Source of the DNA: Paracidovorax valerianellae
GTDB lineage: Bacteria > Pseudomonadota > Gammaproteobacteria > Burkholderiales > Burkholderiaceae_C
Reading direction: 5' to 3'
Length of the DNA: 64,000 bases
NCBI RefSeq assembly: GCF_900102625.1
Contig: NZ_FMZC01000001.1
Coordinates: 551,682 to 615,681, forward strand
The notes below the pieces were generated by a model. The model worked only from the letters and a program-made list of their open reading frames with translations. It made no database searches and was not told the DNA's origin. Shown here one piece after another: positions 24,539 through 33,813 of this stretch. The translations under genes and the position numbers were made by a program. Each line of letters starts with the position of its first letter. The stretch's first letter is position 1.

Positions 24539-25816
24539 ATGACCGCCTCGACCGCCATGACAGCCACCACCGCTCTGGACTCCGATACGGCTGCGGCCGG
24601 GGCTGCCGCCGGCGCCTTCACGCCGGCGCGGCGCATCGCGGCGCTGGGGGTGTCGCCCATTCTGCGCATCACCGACCACGCCAATGCGCTCAAGCGCTCG
24701 GGCCGCCCGGTGATCGTGCTGGGCGCGGGCGAGCCGGATTTCGACACGCCCGACCACATTCTGGAAGCGGCCCGACGGGCGCTGTCGCGCGGCGACACGC
24801 GCTACACGGTGCTGGACGGCAGCCCGGCGATGAAGGAGGCAGTGCGCGAGAAGTTCCGGCGCGACAACGGGCTGGACTTCGCGCTGAACGAGATCACCGT
24901 GGGCGCGGGGGCCAAGCAGGTGCTCTACAACGCCTTCATGGCCACGCTGAACCCCGGCGACGAGGTGATCGTGCCCGCGCCGTACTGGTCGTCGTATGCC
25001 GATGTGGTGACCATCGCGGGCGGCGTGCCGGCCATCGTGCCGTGCACCGAGGCGGACGGGTTCCGCATGACGGCCGCGGCGCTGGAGGCGGCCATCACGC
25101 CGCGCACGCGCTGGCTGCTGCTCAATTCGCCCTCCAACCCCACGGGCGCGGCCTACAGCGCCGAGCAGTTGCGCCCGGTGCTGGACGTGCTGCTGCGCCA
25201 CCCGCAGGTGTGGCTGCTGTCGGACGACATCTACGAGCACATCCTGTACGACGGCGCGCGGTTCGCAACGCCCGCCGCGCTGGAGCCGGGCCTGAAGGGC
25301 CGGTGCCTCACGGTGAACGGCGTGTCGAAGGCCTACGCCATGACGGGCTGGCGCATCGGCTTCGCCGGCGGCCCGCGCGAGCTGATCGCCGCGATGGCGG
25401 TGGTGCAGAGCCAGTGCACGTCGTGCCCGTCGTCGATCAGCCAGGCGGCGGCCATCGAGGCACTGACCGGGCCGCAGGGCATCGTGGCCGAGCGCTGCGC
25501 AGATTTTCAGGCGCGGCGCGACTTCGTGGTGCAGGCACTGAACGATTCGGCCGGCCTGCATTGCCGCACGCCCGAAGGCGCCTTCTACACCTACGCCAGT
25601 TGCGCCGGCACGCTGGGCCGCACCACGCCGGGCGGCATGCTGCTCAAGACCGACGTGGATTTTTGCCAGTACCTGCTGGCCGAGTACGAGGTGGCGGTGG
25701 TGCCGGGCACGTACTTCGGGCTGGCGCCGTACTTTCGCATTTCGTACGCGACGTCGATGGCGCAACTGCGCGAGGCCTGCCAGCGCATTCAGGCGGCCTG
25801 CGCGGCGCTGCGCTGA
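24539..25816 (+). CDS. Class I pyridoxal-phosphate aminotransferase
   Basis: A 425-residue fold-type I aminotransferase related to aspartate aminotransferases of the AspC-Igamma type: RRIAALGVSPILRITDHANALKRSGRPVIVLGAGEPDFDTPDHI, LLLNSPSNPTGAAYS, SDDIYEHILYDG and the PLP-lysine motif NGVSKAYAMTGWRIGFAGG (Lys about 263). A 25-residue Ala/Thr-rich N-terminal tail is unusual. It starts 5 bp after the binding-protein stop and clearly belongs to the same operon. Its amino-donor is unknown; lysine/aminoadipate metabolism is suggested by the context. Confidence 0.9.
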   Translation: MTASTAMTATTALDSDTAAAGAAAGAFTPARRIAALGVSPILRITDHANALKRSGRPVIVLGAGEPDFDTPDHILEAARRALSRGDTRYTVLDGSPAMKEAVREKFRRDNGLDFALNEITVGAGAKQVLYNAFMATLNPGDEVIVPAPYWSSYADVVTIAGGVPAIVPCTEADGFRMTAAALEAAITPRTRWLLLNSPSNPTGAAYSAEQLRPVLDVLLRHPQVWLLSDDIYEHILYDGARFATPAALEPGLKGRCLTVNGVSKAYAMTGWRIGFAGGPRELIAAMAVVQSQCTSCPSSISQAAAIEALTGPQGIVAERCADFQARRDFVVQALNDSAGLHCRTPEGAFYTYASCAGTLGRTTPGGMLLKTDVDFCQYLLAEYEVAVVPGTYFGLAPYFRISYATSMAQLREACQRIQAACAALR

Positions 25817-25859
25817 CGGCACCGTTTCTTTCCTTTCCAACGCTTTGGACCGACGCTCC

Positions 25860-27584
25860 ATGAGTTCAACGACCTCCACCCCCACCCCTTCCGCCCCCTC
25901 CTCCACCCTGCCGTCCCGCACGGGCGGCCAGGTCCTGGTGGACCAGCTGATCCTGCACGGCGTGCAGCAGCTTTTCTGCGTGCCCGGCGAAAGCTATCTG
26001 GCTGTGCTGGATGCCCTGCACGACGCGCAGATCGCCGTCACCGTGTGCCGTCAGGAAGGCGGCGCGGCGATGATGGCCGAGGCGCAGGGCAAGCTCACGG
26101 GGCAGCCCGGCATCTGCTTCGTCACGCGCGGGCCGGGGGTGACGAACGCATCGGCCGGCATTCACATCGCACACCAGGATTCGACGCCGCTGATCGTGTT
26201 CGTGGGCCAGGTGGCGCGAGGCGCGCTGGGGCGCGAGGCGTTCCAGGAGCTGGATTACGGCGCGGTCTTCGGCACCATGGCCAAGTGGGTGGTACAGATC
26301 GACGACGCGGCCCGCGTGCCTGAAATGGTGTCGCGCGCCTTCCACGTCGCCACGTCGGGCCGCCCCGGCCCCGTGGTAGTGGCGCTGCCCGAAGACATGC
26401 TGACCGATGCCGTGCAGGTGGCCGACGCCCTGCCCTACACGGTGCCGGAAACCTACCCCGGCGCGCCCGCGCTGAAGGAGTTGGCCGAGCGCCTGGCGGC
26501 CGCCGAGTGGCCCGTGGCCATTCTGGGCGGCAGCCGCTGGTCGGAACAGGCGGTGCGCGACTTCGTCGCATTCGCCGAGGCGTGGTCGCTGCCGGTGTAT
26601 TGCTCGTTCCGTCGGCAGATGCTGTTCCCGGCCAGCCACGACAGCTACGGTGGCGACCTGGGGCTGGGCGTGAACCCCAAGCTCCTGGCCCGCATCCGGG
26701 CGAGTGACTTGGTGCTGGTGGTGGGCGGGCGGCTGTCGGAGATTCCGTCGCAGGGCTACGAGCTGTTCGACATTCCCGTGCCCGCGCAGCCCATGGTGCA
26801 CGTGCATGCCGATGCCAACGAACTGGGCCGGCTGTACCGCCCCACCCAGTCGATCCACGCCACGCCGCAGGCTTTTGCCAGCGCGCTGGCCGACCTGCGC
26901 CCCGCCGCTGCGGTGCGCTGGGCCGCGCACACGCAGGCCGCGCGCGCCGAATACCTGGCGTGGAGTGATCCGGACCCGATCCGCATCCCCGGCCCGCTGC
27001 AGATGGGCGAGGTCATGCGGCACCTGCGCGAGGTGCTGCCGCACGATGCGATCTTCTGCAACGGCGCGGGCAACTTCGCCACCTGGGTGCACCGCTTCTG
27101 GCCGTTCACCGCGTATGCGAGCCAACTGGCGCCGACCAGCGGCTCCATGGGCTACGGCCTGCCGGCCGGCGTGGGCGCTAAGCGGCTGTGGCCGCAGCGC
27201 GAGGTGGTGGTGTTCGCGGGCGACGGCGACTTTCTGATGCACGGGCAGGAATTTGCGACCGCGGTGCAGTACGGCCTGCCCATCATCGTGGTGCTGCTGG
27301 ACAACGCCATGTACGGCACGATCCGCATGCACCAGGAGCGCGAATACCCTGGCCGCGTGAGTGCCACGCATTTGAAGAACCCCGATTTCAAGGCCTACGC
27401 CGTGGCCTTCGGCGGGCATGGCGAGCGGGTGGAGACGACGGCGGAATTTGCCCCGGCACTGGCCCGTGCGCGGGCGAGCGGCCTGCCGTGCGTGCTGCAC
27501 TGCCTGTTGGACCCCGAGGCGATCACGCCCACGGGCACGCTGCAGGGCATTCGCAACGCGGCGCAGGCGCGCAAGCCGGTTTAG
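25860..27584 (+). CDS. Thiamine-diphosphate enzyme, acetolactate-synthase-like
   Basis: A 574-residue ThDP-dependent enzyme of the acetolactate synthase/benzoylformate decarboxylase superfamily. The ThDP-activating glutamate lies in CRQEGGAAMMAEA (about residue 66). The Pyr, central and PP domains follow in order, and the metal/ThDP motif is GDGDFLMHGQEFATAVQYGLPIIVVLLDN. No regulatory subunit gene is near, so it is a catabolic or carboligase member rather than biosynthetic IlvB. It ends the LysR-linked gene set. The 2-oxo acid made by the adjacent aminotransferase is a plausible substrate. Confidence 0.87.
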   Translation: MSSTTSTPTPSAPSSTLPSRTGGQVLVDQLILHGVQQLFCVPGESYLAVLDALHDAQIAVTVCRQEGGAAMMAEAQGKLTGQPGICFVTRGPGVTNASAGIHIAHQDSTPLIVFVGQVARGALGREAFQELDYGAVFGTMAKWVVQIDDAARVPEMVSRAFHVATSGRPGPVVVALPEDMLTDAVQVADALPYTVPETYPGAPALKELAERLAAAEWPVAILGGSRWSEQAVRDFVAFAEAWSLPVYCSFRRQMLFPASHDSYGGDLGLGVNPKLLARIRASDLVLVVGGRLSEIPSQGYELFDIPVPAQPMVHVHADANELGRLYRPTQSIHATPQAFASALADLRPAAAVRWAAHTQAARAEYLAWSDPDPIRIPGPLQMGEVMRHLREVLPHDAIFCNGAGNFATWVHRFWPFTAYASQLAPTSGSMGYGLPAGVGAKRLWPQREVVVFAGDGDFLMHGQEFATAVQYGLPIIVVLLDNAMYGTIRMHQEREYPGRVSATHLKNPDFKAYAVAFGGHGERVETTAEFAPALARARASGLPCVLHCLLDPEAITPTGTLQGIRNAAQARKPV

Positions 27585-27694
27585 GTCGAGCTCAGTTGGA
27601 TTAGGCGGGTTCGGGCTTCATCGCGCCGCGCCGGCCCGCACCGCGCCACGCAGCACCGCCCCCGTACACGGCAGCGGACCGGCGCGGTTTTAGT

Positions 27695-29224
27695 TCAGTC
27701 CTGGATCGGCACGGCCATGTACTGCTCGCGCCAGGCTTCGAACGGCAGCGTGTCGGCCGCTTCGATGGCCTTTTGCTCGGCGACCGATTGAGCGGCGGCG
27801 GCCTCGAAGCGGGCCTGCTGCGCTTCGGACCATGGCAGATCGATCAAGGTGTCGCGCGCCCATTGCGAGCGGGACAGTGCGAAGGCGTTGAAGCTCTGGC
27901 CGTGCTCTTGCGCCATGCGATCGAGCACGCGGGCCGAGGGCGTGGCCTGCGGCTGCGCCATGAGGCGCCGGGCATCGGCCAGCGCGGCGCTGAAATCGGT
28001 GGTGCCCTGGGCGGCGTCGAGCGCAGCGGCCAGCGGTTCGCATTCGGCCAGCACCTGCGCGCCCCATTCGGCCAGCGGCACCTGTTGCCCGGCACGCTGC
28101 AGCAGCAGGCCCGGCTCGCGCCCGCGTTCGGCGGTGAGATGCTGGTTGCGCTGCAGTTCGGCGATCTCTTCGGGCGTATCGGGCGGGCTGTCGGACAGCA
28201 AACAGTGCATGAGGAAGACGTCGAGCAGGCGCATGGTCTGCGCCTCGATGCCCAGCGGTGCGAACGGGTCCAGGTCCATCAGGCGCACTTCGACGTATTC
28301 CACGCCCCGGTCGCGCAGCGCGTTCAAGGGGCGCTCGCCGGATCGCACCGTGCGCTTGGGGCGGATGGTGCCGTAGAACTCGTTTTCGATCTGCAGCAGG
28401 CTGGTGCCCAGCTGGTTGTATTCGCCGCCGGGGTTGCGCACGCCCAGCGCTTCGTAGGCGGGATATGGCCGGCTGAGGGCTTCGCGCAGCGAGGCGGCGT
28501 AGCCTTCCAGGCCGTTGTAGCTCACGGCCAGCGTGGCCTGCGCCTCGCTCTGGTAGCCCAGGCGCCCCATGCGCAGCGAGGTGGCGTGCGGCAGGTACAG
28601 CGCATCGCCCCCCAGGCGCTGCAGGCCGTGCTCGCGCCCCTGCACGAAACACGGGCACAGCGCGGGCGAGGCGCCGAACAAATACAGCAGCACGAAGGCA
28701 TGGCGGCGGAAATTGCGGATCAGCCCGAAGTATTCGTCGCTGGTTACGTCCGGCAGCGACCAGTTGTAGTGGATGCCCGAGATGGTCTGCATGCGCCGGC
28801 CGTAGCGGTGGCCCAGGCCCATGCGGTACACGCTCTTGGCGCGGCCCACGTTGGACGAGCCGTAGCGCGCCAGCGGAATGGTCTCGTCGGTGGGCAGGCC
28901 GCAGGGCATGCTGGACAGCCAAAGCATCTCGCCGCCCGAGGCCTGCAGGCTGCGGTAGACGAACTGGTGGATCTCGGTCAGCTCGTCCAGGCATTCCTGC
29001 ACGCCCAGGCGGGCGCCGGTGATGAGCTCGATCTGGGACTCGCTGTAGTCGGTGGTGATGTGCGGGTGGGTGAGCGCCGAGCCCAGTGCCACGGGGTGCG
29101 GCGTGAGCGCCAGGCCGCCGGTGGGCAGCACCCGCAGACCCTCTTTCTCGATGCCACGGCGCATGCCGGTCAGGCGGCTGGCGGGCTGTGCGTCGATTTT
29201 CCGCTGCAGATGGCTCATCGTCAT
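27695..29224 (-). CDS. gshA: Glutamate-cysteine ligase
   Basis: The 509-residue protein is the proteobacterial type 1 gamma-glutamylcysteine synthetase, the first and limiting enzyme of glutathione synthesis. It has GMRRGIEKEGLRV (substrate/metal region), HPHITTDYSESQIELIT, MQTISGIHYNWSLP, RNPGGEYNQLGTSLLQIENEFYGTIRPKR and YVEVRLMDLDPF, all conserved in GshA. ATG 29224 (MTMSHLQ) or 29218 are equally possible starts. Divergent from the large effector gene, whose PIP box lies in the shared gap; no functional link is implied. Confidence 0.95.
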   Translation of the reverse strand: MTMSHLQRKIDAQPASRLTGMRRGIEKEGLRVLPTGGLALTPHPVALGSALTHPHITTDYSESQIELITGARLGVQECLDELTEIHQFVYRSLQASGGEMLWLSSMPCGLPTDETIPLARYGSSNVGRAKSVYRMGLGHRYGRRMQTISGIHYNWSLPDVTSDEYFGLIRNFRRHAFVLLYLFGASPALCPCFVQGREHGLQRLGGDALYLPHATSLRMGRLGYQSEAQATLAVSYNGLEGYAASLREALSRPYPAYEALGVRNPGGEYNQLGTSLLQIENEFYGTIRPKRTVRSGERPLNALRDRGVEYVEVRLMDLDPFAPLGIEAQTMRLLDVFLMHCLLSDSPPDTPEEIAELQRNQHLTAERGREPGLLLQRAGQQVPLAEWGAQVLAECEPLAAALDAAQGTTDFSAALADARRLMAQPQATPSARVLDRMAQEHGQSFNAFALSRSQWARDTLIDLPWSEAQQARFEAAAAQSVAEQKAIEAADTLPFEAWREQYMAVPIQD

Positions 29225-29316
29225 TTTGGTGATTTCGTTATGACCTGTTCGTCGGTTCGGCCCGGAACTTAGCACGGCCGGGGCACTCTCGCTGGCGCGG
29301 CAGGTCAAGACCTTGC

Positions 29317-29378
29317 TTCGGCAGGCTGCGCGCCGCTTCGCGAAACGCACGCGCGCGCCGCATGCCGCAGCGCACCAT
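29317..29378 (+). promoter_or_regulatory. PIP box and -10 element of a HrpX-type promoter
   Basis: TTCGG-N15-TTCGC occupies 29317-29341, an exact match to the plant-inducible promoter consensus TTCGB-N15-TTCGB. A YANNNT -10 motif (CACCAT, 29373-29378) begins 32 bp after its end, the spacing described for functional PIP boxes in Xanthomonas and Ralstonia. It faces the large ORF starting at 29495. This marks the gene as a probable member of the HrpX/HrpB type III secretion regulon. Confidence 0.88.
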
Positions 29379-29494
29379 CGCCCGTGTCGTGGCCAGCCAA
29401 CACAGGGCGTGCAATGCGCCGGTCCAGCCACCGTTCCCGAAGAAGGCCGCTTTCAGGCCCCGGAACGCACGACGCCCTTGAATGACTGGACACC

Positions 29495-32400
29495 ATGCCA
29501 AAATTTTCTGTGCGTCCCTCCAACACCTCGGTGGGTCTGCCCGGCAATTCGACCTCGACCGCCCACGCCGGCAAACCGGCCAACCACAAACAGGCCCACC
29601 ACAAGCTGCACCAGCTCGACCCGCGGGCCGCGCAGCACGCGCTGCTGTCGCCCCTGTTCGATGCGGCCCGTGCGGCGCGCGAGTACCTCGCCAAGCCCCT
29701 GACAACGGCCGACGCCGACGCGGCCATGGCCCCCCGCAAACCCAAATCGGTGCTGGGCCGTCTGGCGAACAAGGTGGGTACCTGTTTCGGCGTGGCGCGC
29801 GGCGACCCGGTGCGCTCCGAAGAGTTGCTGCGCTACCAGAACACCAAGGAAGACCGCACGCACATTCCGCTGCGCAGCCGCGGCAAATGGGAAAGCCTGG
29901 AGCCCGTGCTGACCGGCCAGCTCAAAGCGGCCGAAAACTTGCGGCTCGCGAAGATCGCAGTGGACAAGGCCATTTCGATGGAGCGACTGGTGGAGCACCA
30001 CCAGGACCGCCTGACCGATGAAGCCCTGCTGCGCAGCCAGCGCGCCGGCCACCTGCAAGCCACCGCGCGCCAACTGACGCGCGAAGGCCAGTCCATCGCC
30101 ATCTGGCGGGCAGCGCTGCAAGAACAGCAAGAATCCGCGCAGCAGAACCTGCAGGCCACACGCCAGCGGCTGGACAAGGCGCTGGCCCTGCAGGCCAAAA
30201 ATCACGAAGCGGGAGGCAGCAGCGCCGCGCTCGACGGCATGGCGGAACACATCGAAGCGCTCACGGCGCTGCAGCGCACGCAGGCCGGCAAACACGCCGA
30301 GCTGGTACAGCGCAGCCAGGACACCCGCGCGGCGCTGGAGAGCACCGAGCGCCAGGCCCACGCCGCCGCCCGTGAATTGCTCCAGTACGAAAGCGGCGCC
30401 TTCGACCTGCAATCGCTCAAGCCGGCGCTGGCCCAGCGCCGCAAGGAAGCCGAGCAGCAACTGGAGCACGCCCAGCGCCGCGACCGCATCGCGACCGAAG
30501 CCCTGCAAAAAGCCTATGCCGACATCATCGACCTGCAACTGCGGCGCCTGCCCGGGTTCGAGGTGTTCCGCAGTTCTCCCGCGATCGGGGAGCTGCGCCA
30601 GGCGCTCGCTGCCTGGGTGAAGGACATCGACGCCGCCCGCCACGGCGCCGAAGCCATCGTGCCGGCCAGCGCGCTGACGATGGCCATCAAGGCGCTGGCG
30701 GATACCAGCGGCGGCGATGCCACGGTGGCGCTGCAGACCTTGAAGGCCCTGCGCAGCCAGACCTGGGGCACGCTGCTGCCCGACCCGGCCGCGGGCCCGG
30801 GCGCCACGCCGCTGGATGCCGCCACGCAGCGCACGGTGGACCTGCTGGCGCGCGTGCCGCGCGGCACGCAGGTGCTGGGCCACCTGCTGGCACCGGGCGC
30901 CGATGGCGGGCCCGACCACACCCGCCGCCACACGGCCCGCCTGGCGCTGCAGGCCGAGGCCACAGCGCGGTCCGCCACCGGGCCGGAACTGCGCGACTGG
31001 CTGGCCGGTGCTTCCCGCGCGGCGCGCAAGGCCCTTCACAGCGCCGACCCCGCCAAAGCCCTGGCCGCGTGCACCCCCGATGAACGATCGGCCTACCACG
31101 CACTGCGCAACAACTACCAAAGCAATGCCGAAGGCTCGGCGTATGACCGCGCCAACCAGCACCTGCAGAAGATCGCCGACTGGCTGCACGACATCGACCA
31201 CACCGCCGACCGCAGCGTCGAGAAAAGCCAGCGCGGCCAGAAGATCAACCCGTTGCGCTCGCTGCCCCAGGCGCTGGCAGTGGGCTCGGCCACCGCGCTG
31301 CCCACGCCCCGCCGCCGGGCGGAAGAGGAACTGGAAAACGCGGCCGACCACCTGACCCAGTACCTGATGGCGGCACGCGCCACCCGGCCGCCGGACGAAG
31401 TGCCTTCCGAGGCGGAACTCGCCTGGACCGCCGTGGCCGACAAAGTGCGCTGGGCGCCCGAGGGCACCGAGCGGGCCACCATGGTGCTGGACGCCCCGAT
31501 GCTGGACGCCATTCAGGCGCAGTGCGCCCAGCGGCAGCGTGACCGTGCAAGAGAGATCGGCCGCCGTGCCGGCGACCCGGTTCCGGCATCCGAATCGCCT
31601 GCCATGCGTTCGGCCTGGGACCGGCTGCGCGCCGAGCCGCACACCGGCGTGCAGGCCCTGGCGCTGTTGCAGCGGGCGCTGCTGAACGAGCCGATGGGCG
31701 CGACAGAACCGGAGACTGCATCGGCAACGTCCTCTTCCTCCACGTCGATGCCCACCGATGCGCAGCGGGCGCAGGCGCAGCGCAAGGCATTCCACGTGTC
31801 TACGGCCAAGGCACTGCGCCTGCTGTACGACGGCGACCCTTCGCACGTGACCAACGGACGGGCGCTGTTCGACCTGCTGCGCGATGTGGCCGAGCACCTC
31901 GAGTGGCGCGACCGGCTGCGCATGATGGGCCAGAAGACCTACGGCCTGAACCTCGGGCCGCTGTCTGCCGCCGCGGCGATTGCCAGCGCCATCGGCGTGG
32001 GCGTGAAGCTGATCGGCTCGGCCCAGCACAACGAAGACCGCACGCTGGAGCTGTACAGAGGCCGTACTGGCACCTATCTGCAGATCAGCTCGCAGTCCAC
32101 CAACCAGGTGCAGGCCGGGGCGGGGGTGAACACCGGCTACGCCGTGCCGCTGGGCACCGACCAGGCCAGCTTCGGCGTGACCGGCGGCGGCGACTGGCGC
32201 TGGCGCGGCGAGCGCGGCGTGGAGAACGGCGTGCAGGTGCGCATACCGCGCCTGTCGAAAGGGCGCGAGCCGGAACTGGACGCGCAGTTCGCCGACGCGC
32301 TGGAACACCTGATCGACATGGCCGCCCCGCCGGGGGATGGGCAGCCTGCGCGCAAGGACTGGATGCGTGAGCTGCTGGCCGAGCACCCCGAACTGAGCAT

Positions 32401-33748
32401 CGGCCTGATCGACAACGCCGAGCGCAGCAGCAGCGGCACCGAGACCAACGTGTCGGCCAGCGTGGGCCTGCGCGTGGGCGAAGTCGCCGGACGCGGACGG
32501 CGCGCCGGGGCGGCCGCCAGCGTGGGCGTGAAGGCCCGGCAGGACAACGGCCAGACGCGCACCACCGTGGCCGGCTACATGACCACCATCTACCGCGACG
32601 CGACGGCGCAGATGAAGGTGGAGGTGTCCGGCAGGGGCACGCTGGGCGTGCAGTTTGCCGAGTCCATCGAGAACGACCCGAAGAACGGCCCGACGCAGAA
32701 AGCCAGCGCCAGCCTGGGCCTGCTCGATGCAGGCTATTCGCGCGAACTGGTTTCCAAGGCCGTGACGCACTTCTGCACGCTGTTCGTGTTCGACGACGAG
32801 ATCGACCCCACGCGCAGCGACCGCGCCACCGACGTGTCGGAGTTCGACGTCTTTCAGCAGATCGTGCGCGACGAATGGGACAGCTGGTCGAGCTACGGGG
32901 TGGGCAAGCTCGGCACGGCGGTGGACGACGACCTGAAGCACGCCGCGTCGGAGTTGCAGCTGGAACACTTCATGGAGCAAACCCGCGCCTTCGCGCAGGG
33001 CAACGGCCTGGCGGCGATGTTCGCCGACAAGTCCATGAAAGTGCCGGCCGCGCCGGCGCTGGACACCCTGCGTGCCCTGGCCCGCCTGGACGGCGAGGCG
33101 GCCAGCGCAGAGTTCATGAAGGCCTGCACCGGCTACGACGCCGCCGCTGCCGAGTTCGATGCCGCGGGCATGGACATGCGTTCGGTGCGCGCCGACCTCG
33201 CCAAGGCGCGCAAGGCCCTGGAGGCCGGCGACGCGGATGCGGCCTCGGAACACCTGGGCCACGCTGCGGCGCGGCTGGAGCGCAAGGTGATCGGCAAGAC
33301 CGGGCGATCGCCCTCGCAGGCCCGCCGGCGGGACGACGGGGTGGAGCACATGCGACAGGCCGCGAAATGCAAGGAACGCGCAGTGGCGCGCCTGCAGGAA
33401 GCCCAGATCAGCCAGACAGGCTTCGACGACCTGGTGGTGAAGGACGAACTGTGGGAGCCCACCCTGTTGCTGTTGCGCGAAAAGGCCAAGGTGCTGCGCG
33501 AGCGCGGCCTGGACTTCTTCTTGAAGCGGCAGAACAACCGCGGCGCCGAGGCCATGCGGACGGTGGCGCAGTGGATCTTGTACGAGCCGGTACTCCGCTC
33601 CGAGCCCGGCCAGCGCATCGAACCCGCCGGACACTGGAAGGCTGCACCCGGCGCGCCGAACGATGGACGGCTGGACAGCGTGCCGGAGGGCGACGAGGAA
33701 AACAGGGATGGAGAAGACAGCGGAGAGATGCGGCCTGCGCGGGACTGA
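29495..33748 (+). CDS. Very large probable type III secretion effector (1417 aa), AWR/RipA-like candidate
   Basis: The 1417-residue product has no classical signal peptide. Its Ser/Thr/Pro/His-rich N-terminus (MPKFSVRPSNTSVGLPGNST) fits a type III secretion signal. Residues about 145-370 are long charged helices, probably coiled coil. About 810-860 include LGPLSAAAAIASAIGVG. About 860-1090 are Gly/Ser-rich alternating strands (QVQAGAGVNTGYAVPLG, GGGDWRWRGERG, NVSASVGLRVGEVAG), like a beta-barrel. The C-terminus is again helical. The PIP box at 29317 supports HrpX control. From memory, size and the Gly-rich W-R region recall the AWR (RipA/XopZ) effectors, which occur in Acidovorax; AvrE-type is less likely. 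Codon use is host-like. No chaperone gene adjoins it. Confidence 0.8.
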   Translation: MPKFSVRPSNTSVGLPGNSTSTAHAGKPANHKQAHHKLHQLDPRAAQHALLSPLFDAARAAREYLAKPLTTADADAAMAPRKPKSVLGRLANKVGTCFGVARGDPVRSEELLRYQNTKEDRTHIPLRSRGKWESLEPVLTGQLKAAENLRLAKIAVDKAISMERLVEHHQDRLTDEALLRSQRAGHLQATARQLTREGQSIAIWRAALQEQQESAQQNLQATRQRLDKALALQAKNHEAGGSSAALDGMAEHIEALTALQRTQAGKHAELVQRSQDTRAALESTERQAHAAARELLQYESGAFDLQSLKPALAQRRKEAEQQLEHAQRRDRIATEALQKAYADIIDLQLRRLPGFEVFRSSPAIGELRQALAAWVKDIDAARHGAEAIVPASALTMAIKALADTSGGDATVALQTLKALRSQTWGTLLPDPAAGPGATPLDAATQRTVDLLARVPRGTQVLGHLLAPGADGGPDHTRRHTARLALQAEATARSATGPELRDWLAGASRAARKALHSADPAKALAACTPDERSAYHALRNNYQSNAEGSAYDRANQHLQKIADWLHDIDHTADRSVEKSQRGQKINPLRSLPQALAVGSATALPTPRRRAEEELENAADHLTQYLMAARATRPPDEVPSEAELAWTAVADKVRWAPEGTERATMVLDAPMLDAIQAQCAQRQRDRAREIGRRAGDPVPASESPAMRSAWDRLRAEPHTGVQALALLQRALLNEPMGATEPETASATSSSSTSMPTDAQRAQAQRKAFHVSTAKALRLLYDGDPSHVTNGRALFDLLRDVAEHLEWRDRLRMMGQKTYGLNLGPLSAAAAIASAIGVGVKLIGSAQHNEDRTLELYRGRTGTYLQISSQSTNQVQAGAGVNTGYAVPLGTDQASFGVTGGGDWRWRGERGVENGVQVRIPRLSKGREPELDAQFADALEHLIDMAAPPGDGQPARKDWMRELLAEHPELSIGLIDNAERSSSGTETNVSASVGLRVGEVAGRGRRAGAAASVGVKARQDNGQTRTTVAGYMTTIYRDATAQMKVEVSGRGTLGVQFAESIENDPKNGPTQKASASLGLLDAGYSRELVSKAVTHFCTLFVFDDEIDPTRSDRATDVSEFDVFQQIVRDEWDSWSSYGVGKLGTAVDDDLKHAASELQLEHFMEQTRAFAQGNGLAAMFADKSMKVPAAPALDTLRALARLDGEAASAEFMKACTGYDAAAAEFDAAGMDMRSVRADLAKARKALEAGDADAASEHLGHAAARLERKVIGKTGRSPSQARRRDDGVEHMRQAAKCKERAVARLQEAQISQTGFDDLVVKDELWEPTLLLLREKAKVLRERGLDFFLKRQNNRGAEAMRTVAQWILYEPVLRSEPGQRIEPAGHWKAAPGAPNDGRLDSVPEGDEENRDGEDSGEMRPARD

Positions 33749-33813
33749 ATACGCCGAACGCCCCACGCCCGTCCCTCACCCTCGCCTTGGCCCGCTCACC
33801 CCTGGCTTGGGCC

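Noticed and set aside
29234..29259. TTCG repeats just upstream of gshA as a PIP box
   Set aside because: The outer pair is spaced TTCG-N18-TTCG, not N16, and has no -10 at the right distance; the perfect box is at 29317.
29453..33766. Minus-strand 1437-codon open frame opposite the effector gene
   Set aside because: It mirrors the + strand codon pattern of GC-rich DNA and has low-complexity His/Arg/Gly sequence without motifs; the + strand has the PIP box, a sensible start and domain structure.
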